From assembly GCA_023238725.1 (NCBI GenBank), contig CM041531.1, positions 5,108,354 through 5,172,353 on the forward strand: a stretch of DNA of 64,000 nucleotides, read 5' to 3'. This stretch comes from Scortum barcoo. Its lineage: Eukaryota; Chordata; Actinopteri; Centrarchiformes; Terapontidae. The position numbers and the translations under genes were made by a program. Positions 48,645 through 61,812 of this stretch are shown in pieces. Each line of letters begins with the position of its first letter. Positions within the stretch are counted from its first letter, which is position 1. Under the pieces are notes generated by a model that was given only the letters and a program-made list of their open reading frames with translations, was not told the DNA's origin and did not search any database.

Positions 48645-51600
48645 CAGGGTCAGACGTTAACAAGGTTTCAGGCTAATCGAGCCCTCCAGGGTCATCATCC
48701 AGTTTTTTTTTTTACAACCAGTTCAAAGCTGAAATTTGCACAAACTGCAAGTCAAAGCCGCTTCAGCTGAATTTAATTTTAATCACTAAAATAATTTGCT
48801 ATTCACATCAAACAAATGACATTATCTGCACGTTCTACCTCGTGGTGACCTTTGCATGTATTTGACTGATAAATGTGACGTTTTACTGCATGATGAGAAA
48901 CGAGGAGCGTTTTTATTTTCTCTGCTTAAGTATCTCAGCTGTCACGTTGAAATGAATGAGGAGGTTGTTTTTTTTTTTGTTTTGTGTTTTCTGAGCTGCT
49001 GCTGATTTAAAGATCTCCAGAAAATATCTTTAATATGAATTATTTTTATTTTAGTTAAATATATTGTCTGATTACAACAGTTTTTTAAGGAGGATTGAAA
49101 CCGCCAAATTTAAAAATAAACAAATAAGCCATTAAATGCACCAAAATGAAAATTAAACATAGATACCAACCTGAAATTTAAGCCAGATGTTTAATTTTTC
49201 ATTAGCCGTACGTATTAAAGCCTGGTTTGTGTGCAAGAGAACTACAGTTTTTCTGATAGATGCCTCATTTGCATAACGGAGCAGAACTGCATAAAGAAAT
49301 GTAAACAGAGAATAAGTAAGTTTGGGGAAATAAAAGGGGGGAAACACAAAAGGAAAACAATATAGAAATAAATATATTTTTAGAAATAAATGTGAACGTA
49401 AATACACAGGATAACAAATCCAAATACTAAATAAAAATAAAGAAAAAAATTAAAAGAAATATCCATTTATGTCACCTTTTATAAATTAATGCCTAACTTT
49501 ATTTTTAATATTATTTTGGGGGCACTTAATCTCTTATTCATTTATTTACTGACTCACTATTCATTTTTTAAAATTTTGGCAGTTTCAGTCCTCCATAACA
49601 AGCAACGCAATGAAGTGTTTGTTCAACCATCAATCAAAATGGGGAAAGTATGAATTTAGTTTTTAGACATTAAAACAAATCTTTGAGATAAAACAATGTT
49701 GATTTACTAAAAAATAAAGCGCAAATGTGATAAAAAATATTAACATAAAAAAACCTCTTAAAAATCCTAAATGTCCTCAAGTTAAAAATGTGTCGTTCAT
49801 GTGCAATTTTTTGAGAACTTGAACGTTTCTCTTCTCTTTAAACTGTAAAAACTGTCAAATTAATGTGACAAAAACACAAAATTTAAATGCCAAAGACAAA
49901 TTACACTCAAATTACCCTTTAAAATGACTCAAAAACTGAATCATCCCTCTTGTTCTCCTGCAGACTGACCCTCTCTTGCTCAGTATTATCATAAGATCAA
50001 TGCTTTGTGCCCTCGCTGCCACAACACACTCGACAGGGTTTCCAGGCAACAAGCATCCCCCCCCCACCACCGCCACCACACACCCCTCCTCCTCCGCCTC
50101 ACACCCACTTCCTCTTTTCTTTCCATCGAGTGTCATCCAGTTTTTTTTCCTGCTGAGTGTCTCGATGCATGCAGGGTCACGACCTGCTGGTTACTATACG
50201 AAGGCTCGGATTGACGCCTGTTAACACTCAGGTGGATGAAAAGACGAGGTCTGTTATTACCGACACATCCGCCCTCCATCGACGCTCACGAAATTAAGGC
50301 TAAGGGCGCCCGACATCACAACGTTAAAATTAAGTTGTTTTTTTAAGGGTGTGAAAATCAATAGGTTAAAGTGATTTTACGCCTTTTTTTCCAGCTGTAT
50401 TTAAATAATAGAGGTTTAAAAAGCACATTTATTACTTCTAGGATAAGGATAAGGATAATCTTGTGATGTGATGAAATTAAAATTTTAGCAAAAAGTTAAT
50501 ATAACATATATGAAGTAATGATTATTAATTGGTCCATCTGTCCATTTTATGCCACCCAGGTCACATTAATTTAATCAACTGATGATTATTATTAGAAACT
50601 GCTGGAAAGTACCGAAAAATGTGGCATCATAATAATTACAGTTCATTTCATCAGTATTGGATCGCACTTTTATACAGGTAACAGGTAATAAACAGGTAAT
50701 AAAATTAAACTACATTTGATATTAAAAGCTCTTAAAGTCTTAAATTTAACTGAACACTGCAGAAATCTTGTAGCATTTTTACAGTCCTGCTGGTTTTATT
50801 TCTATTACTACAGTTGTATTTGTTATATCACTGATGTAGTTGGCTATAATTCTTTTGAAGATTGCTTTGGCCCATTTAGATTCGGGCAGGGGGAGATAGT
50901 CGATTCTACGATGCTTTGAGATGCTTTGTTGAACAGCTCTGCATCGATGCAGTAACGTCTATAATTGATTATCAGCTCAATTTTTCAACGGTTTGGTGCT
51001 GCTGCTACATCAAATGTGTCGCCGTGTTTCCATTTTAAAAACAGAGGCAAGATAGCAGAGCAGCTGCGAGAGACAAAAGACTTCTTTAAAAGATTTTATT
51101 TTTATTGTTTGTATTGATGGAGAAAAATAAAGCATGTGTAGAAATCTGAAAGTGAGATGTATCGAGATTTAATCTAATCGAATCTTGAGGTGACTGACGA
51201 TGTGTAGAAGCTGTGGCTGCTGTGACTTACAGTATATTAGTGCTCAGGTTCACTTTCTGTCGTGTAAAAGATAAAAAAAATTGTTGTAAATTATTGTAAA
51301 TAAATGTTAAATCAGTGCAATCTTTCCATTAAAGCTGTGCAGCATGTAGTCATTATAGCACCAAGTCTCAGTGACTTCCAGCATCCAGGCCTCAAAATGA
51401 AACAGCTTTCATTTTGAGGCTTTCTTAGGTTTAAATGACGACTTGCGATAAATTACACTCTAACTTTAAATATTGTCAGAAATCAGCAGCCTTCTGGTTT
51501 AGTTTCACACTTTCGGCTCGTTAGTGCAGTTACATGATGACGGTCGCGGTTTCTGAAGGTTTAAAGTTATAAAATCTGCGAACGCTCGAGATGTCGGTCT

Positions 51601-54600
51601 GCTAATTGGTTGACTAATAAACCTGTAGTCCTTTAGTCATTTTTTATGACCTTTTTACAGGAAATGAGGCATTTTTCAGTCGTCATTCAGGAGCTCACAA
51701 CAAACAAAGTCATTACAGGATGTTACGTCGTAAAGACATTTTCTTTACCTTCACAGTTGCAGAAGTGGTTGAGAAGTTTGCTTCCTTTCTTGTACAGATT
51801 CAGGCAGAAAAAGAGTTTCTCATAAAAAAGTGACATTTAAGAAATGAGATTACCACAGAAACTCATTTTTATGCAGCTCGTAAACACTTAATGACTATAA
51901 CTTTCTTCTAGTATCAAAACAATATAAACTCATCAATCAGCATCAGCATCAATAACTGATGTAAATGGACGATAAGAGCTTTAATAATGCAGAAAAAGGT
52001 GGGTGTATTTATCTGCACATAGAACAGCAACAGATGCTTCACACGAGGAGTTAATAAGTGTTAACAGATGCAATAATTTAACAAATAACACTTCGAATAC
52101 ACTTCATCTGCTCATAAATGCTAAATAGGATGTTAAAATAAGAAGTTGTAGCCAAAACCGAGACTCTACAGTGCCATTTTCTCGCAGTACCTTCATGTGT
52201 GATTACTGAAGCTAAATAATAAAAAGAAATCTCAAACTATGAATTTTGAAAGAGACAGAGGAAATGGAGAGCTGAGCGAGGAGGAAAGGGTTAATGGACA
52301 TGCAGCTGATGATCACGACGGTCTCAGAGTCTAATTAATGGGTTTCACTGGTCAATTTGCTCTTCAGGGCAAACTCCTTCAAAAGGCAGGCTGGACTGAA
52401 AACAGCTGTCACACACCTAAATCCACTCTGAGGGAGAAGATGAAGCACGGTGAAATCCTGATATTTATAGTTTCTGGTAAATTTAAGGTTTCGCTAAAAT
52501 AATAAATACAGGTTAAATAAATTTATGTAATTATCCATTACAACTGTACACTAAATCCCCTCTTATTTTAGGTTCTTTTAGGTTTCCTGGAGCATTTATC
52601 AGAGAAAACCCGCTTTTACAGATTTGTGGAGATGGTCTAAATATCAAGGATTAAGGTTAAACTTTAAGGATATACCGATATTACAACAGAAAGCCTGGAT
52701 TTTTCAGATCGAAACAGCTGATTTCAAGTTCATAAATCTGACGAATGTTTAAAGTTTGATTCCCTTTGTTAACTGGCCACAGCAGGAATTTGAATAAAAT
52801 TAAGTTTTGTTATTTGCCAGAGTGTTCTCACTGTAATTTTAACAAAACTGAGATATTACACAGCAGATTCGACTACATATTTGCTCTTCTCCGGGACTTT
52901 CGGAGCTCAGTTATATCGTAAAACAGGACATGATTACACACACGACCTTCTAATGTGACCTCACAGAGTTTCATACCAGTCGCTCTTCTGCCGTCAGCGT
53001 CCTAAAGCGTCCCATCGCCTCTTTGATGATGTCAGTCTCCTCCAGGTCTGGGTGGTCGGCTACGATGCTCTTCCTGTTCTCCTCCAGCCACAGCTGGAAG
53101 CCCGTCTTTGGCCTGAAGGGTCGACACAAGCAGGTCAGAAGATTTTTATTTACAAAACATGAAATCTATCTTAAAGTTTCCACTGAAGTCATTTAAAAAT
53201 GTTCGGACATTTCAAACATTTACCTCTTATTTTCTGTGTTTTCTGCAGGCGTGGAAGGAGGCGGGACGTCTGGTTGTTTCTGCTGATCTGCAGCCGGCTC
53301 CGTGTTCTCCTGAGTCTTCTTATTGGCCGCCTTTGTGCCGGTCATCTGCAGCAGGGTGGACTGAGTCTGCGAAGAAAAAGGGGAAACTCGATCAGAAAAT
53401 ATCTCCAGTTTTATATTCATAAGTCTCACAAAATGAACGCCTGACATCTCCAGCTGTCATCGATTTAAATACTGTCATTATAGGTGAAAGGATGTACAAT
53501 GTTTTAAGTATTTTTTAACAGGATGATACCTTTGTCTTTGTGCGGGGGGCCAGCGGTTTGAGGACGGGGCCTTTGCTCTGTTTCCCTGCAGACCCGCCGA
53601 GCGGAGCCGCCTTCCTGCTGGACGTCATGTTGTCCAGGATGTTGGTCACTCGGGGCTGGCCGGACGAAGCCGAGGGTTTCCCTGAGCCGAGCACCTGCAC
53701 GAATCCCACCCATGATCTCCACCGTTCCTTCACCACACTCTTTTGAACACTTCACTTCTAAATAATTAAAGAAATTAAAGTTCTTACCTTGAAAGGGTTT
53801 GCACGTCCTCCTTTACTAACTGTGGGAAAATAAAGAGACATCAGATGCTCATTCAAATCAAAGTATTCAAATCACTAGGTTGTTTGTTTGCAGCAGATAC
53901 GACATACAATACGACTGTCTGTCATCTTCGATGTTCACTCACCTGGTGTCAGAGATGGCTTCACAGGTGAACCCGCCTCTTTTGCAAAAGGATTCACACC
54001 TTCAGTAAGAGACATTGGACGTGTTAGCTGGTATCACTGAACACAAATTGTGAAAAGAAAAGCAAAGAAAACTGAAGAAAGATTTGGGACTGACGTTTTC
54101 TGGTTTCGGCTGCCTCCTCCGTCTCCATCTCTGGTCCATCCTCTTCCTCTCCGAGCTCTTCTTCCTGCTCCTCTTCCTCCTCCTGAGTGCGTCTGTTGCC
54201 GTAACGTCCTCCTGCAACTTCACTGTGGCCATACCTGGACAAATAACAAACTCATGAACCTAAAAACTACTGAGTTGATGTTGAATTGTTGAATATGAAA
54301 CAATCAGCTTTGTAACATCAGCAGGTCGAGCAGCACAAAACACAGTACAATAAACAGTAAAAGGCTGATCTGCTTTAATTTAGATTAGATTTAGAAGTTA
54401 AAACACGCTCAGATCAACCTGAAATGCATCCTCGTGATCAGCTTGGGACCAATCTGTCTACATCTTGATGTTAGACTGTTTCCAGAAGCACTAAGAGGGA
54501 GTTACAAAGTGATGAAAACCAGTAGAAGATGAAGCAAAAGGTTTTTTAAACCAACAATAATTGGATCTATCTGAAGGAGCAACCAGAGTTTCACAGCTCC

Positions 54601-57600
54601 TAAAGCCTGGATGCTGCTGTAGTGTCACCCAGGTCGGATGTATGAATAGTAGCGCCAACACAATGCCTGAATGTCAGTGGCAAAATAAGACTTTTTTCCC
54701 AACACTTTATCTTAAGGAATATAAAAGAAGTTTACCTCCTCTGATCACTTTAACAACCTGTTGTGTCTCCGTGAATGTGACTAAGGTTTGTTGCTTTGGA
54801 GGATTAAACAAGAACACACCTTTTTAAACATTAAATAAGACCTGAGTTGGTGACTTTATATCAAGAAGAGATTGGATCTGCTGAAGCTACAACCTCTGCA
54901 GCGATACAGACGCTAACTGACGATGACAGTCAAAGGGACAGAAGTGTTGTGGCGTTACCCTGATGTCCGTCTGGAGTACTCCGGCTCCTCTTCCTGCTCT
55001 TCCTCTTCCTCCTGGATCTGGTTGGCTTTCTCCAGGGCGATCTCGCTGAGCCGCTGGGCGAGGGCCATGCGTCGGGACCTGGAGGCGTATTTGATGGCCA
55101 GAGTCACCACGTTCTGAGTCATGAGCTCCGCCAGCTCCACGCAGCGAAACTCCCTCCAGCTCCAGCTTACACGACAGCTGAAGAAAAAGAAAATCGGAGT
55201 CATTTTATCCGTCAGGAGAGTCCGAACACGGAGTCGGCAGAAGGCAGGGAAACGTCTAACTCAGCCGATGTGTGTGGAGTTTCAATACTCACTGCAAACA
55301 TCTTCATCAGGAGCTCCTGCTGCTCCTTCTGGGACTGACTCTGCCCGTCCTCGTCGATCTCGTAGCCGCTGGACGACAGGAAGCCGTAGTGGTTGTGGAA
55401 GAGGACCGAGCGCAAGAACTGCTCCTGAAGGACGACGACAAAGGACGACAAGGGAGAATGGAAACTGTTCTTTTAATTCACATTACAGAGAAATATTCAC
55501 CTGTTTATCCTCCATCATACATACATGCTGCTCTGACAAAAGAATGGATTATTTTATGTCATCTAAAACTTCAATATTAACAACAACTATACAAGAGGGC
55601 CTGAAAAAGTTGTGGCACATCTGGACCAGGCTGTACCAGCTAATCATTAATCCTAAACCAAGTTTGGATGGAAAATTCATAATGAGTTTTTAGTAACTCA
55701 TATTCAGTTTCAGACTGATGATTTACTTAAATCAGGAGCACCATTAAAAGTTAATAAATGTCTCAGCTAGTAAAGACTTCAGTAATTAGTAAATATGTTG
55801 CTCGGAAACAGCTGTCCAATCAACAATGAACTTTGTAAACTGGAGGTATCAACAGCTGCTAAAACTTCCAAAAATGAAGCAGCACAAATCACATCATTCT
55901 TTATTAATGTAGGTATTCATTTATGTTATTTGTCTGAATACAAGTTTCAGAGTTAGACATTTTTATACAGTTTATAATCAGCTTAACTGAAGTATGTGAA
56001 CACAAGCTCTTTGCTTATTGATCAAATGTTACTGGCACAATGTTTTGTGATTTAAAAAGTTTTTGTGTTAATTTTGTGAATTTAAAATATTTGAGTTTAA
56101 TGTCTGATAAGCCGACCGTGTTGCCTCTTTTACTTTTTAAACAGGTGGTTCAGATACACGCCAGGTATTATTAATCTTGACAATCTTGTGAAATAAACCT
56201 GCATCACTTCACACAGAAAGCGTTTTAGTCAGTGAATCATGGCACTGTTCCTCAGGTGTGTTTGTCGTGTTTACCTCCATCTGTCCTTTCTCTGTGCCGG
56301 TCTGACACAGCGGCAGCTTGAAGGGCAGGATGGCCACGGCAGGTCTGGGCAGGGTGGGGGGGTACCTGGAGCCTTTACAGGGAATACACCTGACGGGAAA
56401 ACAACAGGGGAAAACGACAGGATTACATCAGGATCAGATCCTGCAAACAGATCAGATTTATTGCCCCACTGTGCATTTTTCAAGTCTTACGCTTTAGTGC
56501 TCTTTTTAATAATCAAACTCAAACTTTCAGGTAGTTTTTTTTTTGTAGTTTTTAGATTTCTGAATGCTATGAAAATCATCCAGCTGGGTGATCCGTCACA
56601 ATTTAGCTGCCATTTTTGTTCATGTCTTTACTAATACCAAAAAAACAAAAAAAAAAACAAACAGCCAACTTCACATATTTACTTCTTAAAACATTTGCAT
56701 CTTTTGTGTCTTCTGAGTTTGTCTTCCAGAAAACCTTCCCTCACAAAGGCTTTAACAGCAGCTGAATCTCAAGTAAGTTTCTGACATGAAACTTGAATGA
56801 AAGAACAAACAGATTCTCACAACAGTCCAAACTCAGAGTACATAAAATAAATGTTCCCTCCTCTTATCAATCAAAGCAAAGAGGTCGATTCTTACAGATT
56901 AAAGAAAACTGACAGCTACCCAGAAGGAGGGAATAGTATTTAAAAAAAGGCCTGTTTTAGGATGTTAAAAAACTGCCGATATGCTCCTTTGAAATCTGAT
57001 GTAATTTCTTTTCTACCATACACTTCATTTAATATCAGATATCTAAGTCTAGTTATAATAACACGAAACAGCAGGCTGTTTCAGGAAACACTAGAAATAA
57101 CAAACTCTACTTTACGACCCAAACATTTTAATGAGAAGACGACATATTTGATGTCTGCGTTCACCGGCAGGACAACAGGGAAAGTTTGACGATCTCACCT
57201 GAGCTGTTGAGGGTTTTCGTGCACTCCGACCACCCAGTAGTGATCCGATTTGCTTTTGCACGTCTCTCTGGTGTTACACACTGGAGTCCACGTGTTTCCC
57301 AGTGAGCGGTTCAACATCCGCACCACCCCATCCGAATCCACATAACATGGCGTACCTGAAAAATAAACAAAAAAATAAAACACAACGTGCGCTGGCTGTC
57401 TTCTTCAAAATACAAAATGAGGGTGTAGTCGGTGGAAGGTGCGTCTTCTGTTTCATTCTGCTAACAAGGTCACAGAAAAGTTTCCTGGACGATTAAAATT
57501 CTTGACAGATTCTCAGACTGACCCTCAGCAGTGAATCCGAGCCAGGACAAGTAGGATTTACGAGACAGAGGCAGCGGTTCGCCGTTGATGAGCTGCCTCT

Positions 57601-60600
57601 TCTTTCTACCGAACTGCATCAGCTGGACACCGAGAGCTTGTTCGCCATCGAAACCTGTGGCTGGAGACGTGAAACAGAAACATAAAAGTTTATAGATTAA
57701 AAAGAAAACTGCTGTTCGTGATGGAAATTTAAATTCACAAAATTCACAATAAAATCACATTTAAATCACTTATTTCATTTTGATTGATTTATCATTTAGT
57801 CTATAAAATGTCAGGAAATAGTTAAAATATGTCAAGAAAGAAAATCCCAAAGTGATTTCCACCAACACTCCTAAAAATATTCAGTTTACTAATGACTGAT
57901 ACAAAGAAAAATGAAAATCAAGAGAAACTGGGGAACCTGGAGCATTTTCACCCAAAAAATAAGATGAATTATTATGTTTTATTTAATTAAAGTAAATAAT
58001 CAATTGATTATGAAACTCTGTGCTCTTAACTTTTCAGTCAATTGACTTATCGATTAACAGCTGAATGCTTTACAGAAAACATTTACATCTTATTAATTTG
58101 AATTTGAATTTGAATGTGTGTTTGTGTGTGTGTGTCTAGGTGTGTGTGTGTGTGTGTGTGTGTGTCGGTGGTGTGTGTGTGTGTGTATTGTGTGTGTAGA
58201 CGATGAGCAGCTGCTCTTCGCGTCCGGCCATGCAGAGCAAAATTAATTGACAACTTTGATAATCTGTAAATTATTTAAACCATTTATCAAACAGGAATAT
58301 TCTCTGGTTTTAGCTTCTCAAATAGGACAAGTTGATTTCCTCTGCATCTTCTTTGTTATTGGAATTTGAATATTTTGGTTTTAAGTCGTTATATCTCACT
58401 GATTATATTATATATTATATAATTTCTAACATTAATAGATTCATAACAAAGAGCTGCTAGAAATTGATGACAGTCACTTAAACTTCTTAAGGCATTTTCC
58501 ACTAACTCTGAAAGAATAAAATCAAATGTAATGCTCACAGAACCGATTCCTACGTAAGGACAGAGGGTTTATTTACTTCTAATTCAATTTTTAATTTTAT
58601 TCATCAAAAACAGCACTATGTTAAATGATAAAGATCATCATAATAATCTGTTCACAGGTGGTATGAGAGCCTTTTATTCACTGCTCACGATCAGAGCAGT
58701 CGAACAGGGCTTATATATATACACAGTGATAAGAGAGCGTGTGTGTGTGTGTCTAACCCCGGTGGTAGACGATGAGCAGCTGCTCTCCGTGTCCGGCCAT
58801 GCAGACCACGGGTCCCGGCAGACTGAAGATTTCCTTCTGGACTCCACCGATGGAGAAGAGTCTGAGCATCATGGCGCTGGTGGCGACAGCCGCCCAGCCC
58901 TGACCGAGACACAGCGCCTTCACGTCCTCGTCCTTCGGCAGGTCCACCATCCACTCCTTGTTGGTGTCCCAGGACGAGAAGTGGAGGCAGTGGAGCTTAC
59001 TGAGAAGAGAGGAGGTGCAGGTTCAGAGATTTACGTGCAGAATGAGTGAAAAACACGCAGAGTCCAAGGAGGAGAGACGAGGTTTACCTGGCGAGCTCGT
59101 CGGTACCGGTGCAGGCCAGCAGCACGGCCTCCTGGGAAAGATCGGCCATGGTGTGACCCAGCGAGTTGGTGAGGTGCATGGCGTGGTGCACGGCCGTGTC
59201 GTGAAACTCCACGTCGATGGCGTTGTCCTGCTCGTCATTGTAGCCTCGCACTATTCCCACTGAGTTCCACATCTGAGGAACATTTTGTCCGTTACTACGA
59301 GAGCGAAATAATTTTCTTTCCCTTCTTATTTCATTTTTTGTGATTTTAAAAAAGTCAAACGACAAAATAAAATGATTTTTATTCTACTGTGAAATCAGTG
59401 TGTCCCACCATGAAGCGGTGTGTGAGGTGTGCAGGGGTGGAGCCGGGCTGAAAGGCCTTCTGGGGGGGCGTCGGCAGGGGTCCCTCATAGACGGGTCGCA
59501 AAGGCACCGGCGGGGCGGCGGCAGGCATGACAGCGCTGCCGGTGTCATCATCGTCCCCAAACTTGTCCTGACCGAGCCTCAGAGATCCGGTGTCTGAACG
59601 GAGACACACAAACAAAGATCAACGGAAAATGAATTGACAACTTTGATAATCTGGTAATTATATAAAGCATTTATCAAACAGAAATATTCTCTGGTTTAAG
59701 CTTCTCAAACAGGATGAGCTGATTTTTTCTGCATCTTCGTTGTTATTGGAATTTTAATATTTTGAATGTTTTCGGACATGATATCTCACTGATATTATAT
59801 ATTTTCTGACATTAATGGATTAATAACAAAGAGCTGAGAGCTTTTTATTCACTGCTCACAATCAGAGCGATAAATAAAACAGTATTTTATCAACCAGCCT
59901 TGGTTAACTTTCCACTGACTGACAACGTCTTTTGAGCCATTTTTTAGTGGAAAATGCCAAATATGATCTGCTCATCGATTGCAGACTTTTTCAATTTCTC
60001 TCCGTAAGAGAAAACATCTGAAGGTCACCTTTGATTTGAGTAATGTAGATGTTGAAATATCAGAAAGAAAAAGAAAACTGTCAAAGGAAAAACTGCAAAA
60101 AAATCATTGGCCAATTAATTTAGAATGAAATTAATCATTTTTTGCACCCCTCACTGAGAATCATGTTACACTTGAGCAATTTATAATTCTTAAAGATAAC
60201 CTTGTTTATATTTCTGGTACTGTGTATATTTTAGATTTTTCTGTTAATCAATATTTTCATACTTGCACTTTTATTGATATTTATATTTGATCTCTCCTAC
60301 TTTACACTGGACCATGTACCATACATACAGACTGGTGATAAATTACAGTAAAAACCTAAACAGATGAGTGTAGAAATATAATTTAAGTTTTCAACCACCT
60401 CTTCCACTCACCTAATGAGTTCTCATCGTCCAGGATCGCCCCTCTGTTCCTCACCCGCCCCGTCGCGGGCATGAGGAAATCATCGTCGTCTTCGTCGTCC
60501 CTGGCGACGGGTTTTTTAACCGGAGAGTTGGTGTCACTGAGTCCTTCATCCATGAGTCTGTCTGTCATCGTCATCGTCGTCAAACAGGTCGTCGTAGTCT

Positions 60601-61770
60601 TTTGTCGGATTTTTAGCCGGTTCCTGCTGAAAGTGCAGAGAGACTCATTCAGCACTGACAGCTCAACTTAACGTTAAAATGCAAAGAATGAGATGATGTG
60701 TTCACTGTCTGGCCATGAAAATAACAGGACGATGTATTAGGATTTAAAAGAACAATAAGTGTAATTGTAGAGAAATGTATCATCAAAAGTCACTTCATAC
60801 TTCAGGTGGTGGGACATGTTTAAACCCTGTGGTATCTGAGCGGTACCTTGGTGGTGTCGGCGCTCGATGTGGAGGTGCTGAGTCCGTCCAGCAGGCCCAG
60901 GCAGCCCTCCGTGTCCGTGTAGGCGATCTGGCTGCCTGACGGATGCCACGCCAGGCCGCAAACTGTGAAGCCTTTCTCGTGTTTCTGTCTGCAGAAAGAA
61001 AAAAATACTTCAACTGTGGTGATCCTGAACGTCTGCTGTTTCGCTGAATGACTGAACCAGCCTGCAGGTTAACTTTACTTCTGCACATCTAGCTTTGATA
61101 TGTGATGTCAAGACACTGATGTCAAAATAAAAGCAAGTTTCAGTGCAGATAATAAATCACTTTTTATCCGGAATATAAACATGTTTTTTCTACAAACCGC
61201 TTTGTCACTTCATTTTTAAATGTCTTCTAAACACAAGCAGCTGGACCTGAAGTTAAAACCTCACAGCTTAAAATAGTCAAATTTCTAAAAAATAAAAAGT
61301 AAAACATACGGACCTCATCAGACATAACGGTGTATGGTGATGTCTTTTGTTCAGAGAAAGATATTTCAACACCTCCTGCCCACTGACACGACTAATTATA
61401 GCTGATTAATGATATATTGTCAATTAATTTGTGAGTCTGTGTCAACTACTCAACGTTGCTCTCGTCTATCAGTGCACATAGCGACCAAAACTTCTCTTTT
61501 TTTAATCTTACTTTGCGGTACAGAAATGTTTGATGTAACTTTAACAACCACAGAGCACTGATGAGATTATTGTCCAACTGTAAAACATCCCTCTCACTAC
61601 AAATATTTGAATATAATTATCATTTAGTAATGAAGGATCCTTAACATAACTGAAAAATATCCATCTCAACATTAACAATGATTGTGTGAAATCTAAAGAT
61701 GACCTCTACATAAATACTATTTCCACATATTGTAGGAGCCATTTCACTATTTGACTATTTGATGATTATA

Positions 61771-61812
<42 letters not shown>

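Larger units (their letters stand above)
48022..52976 (-). other. wdhd1 last intron (~5 kb)
   Basis: AT-rich intron with CA microsatellites at about 48397-48451 and 48603-48640 and a perfect hairpin at 51389-51420. No other gene or recognised repeat. Confidence 0.7.
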
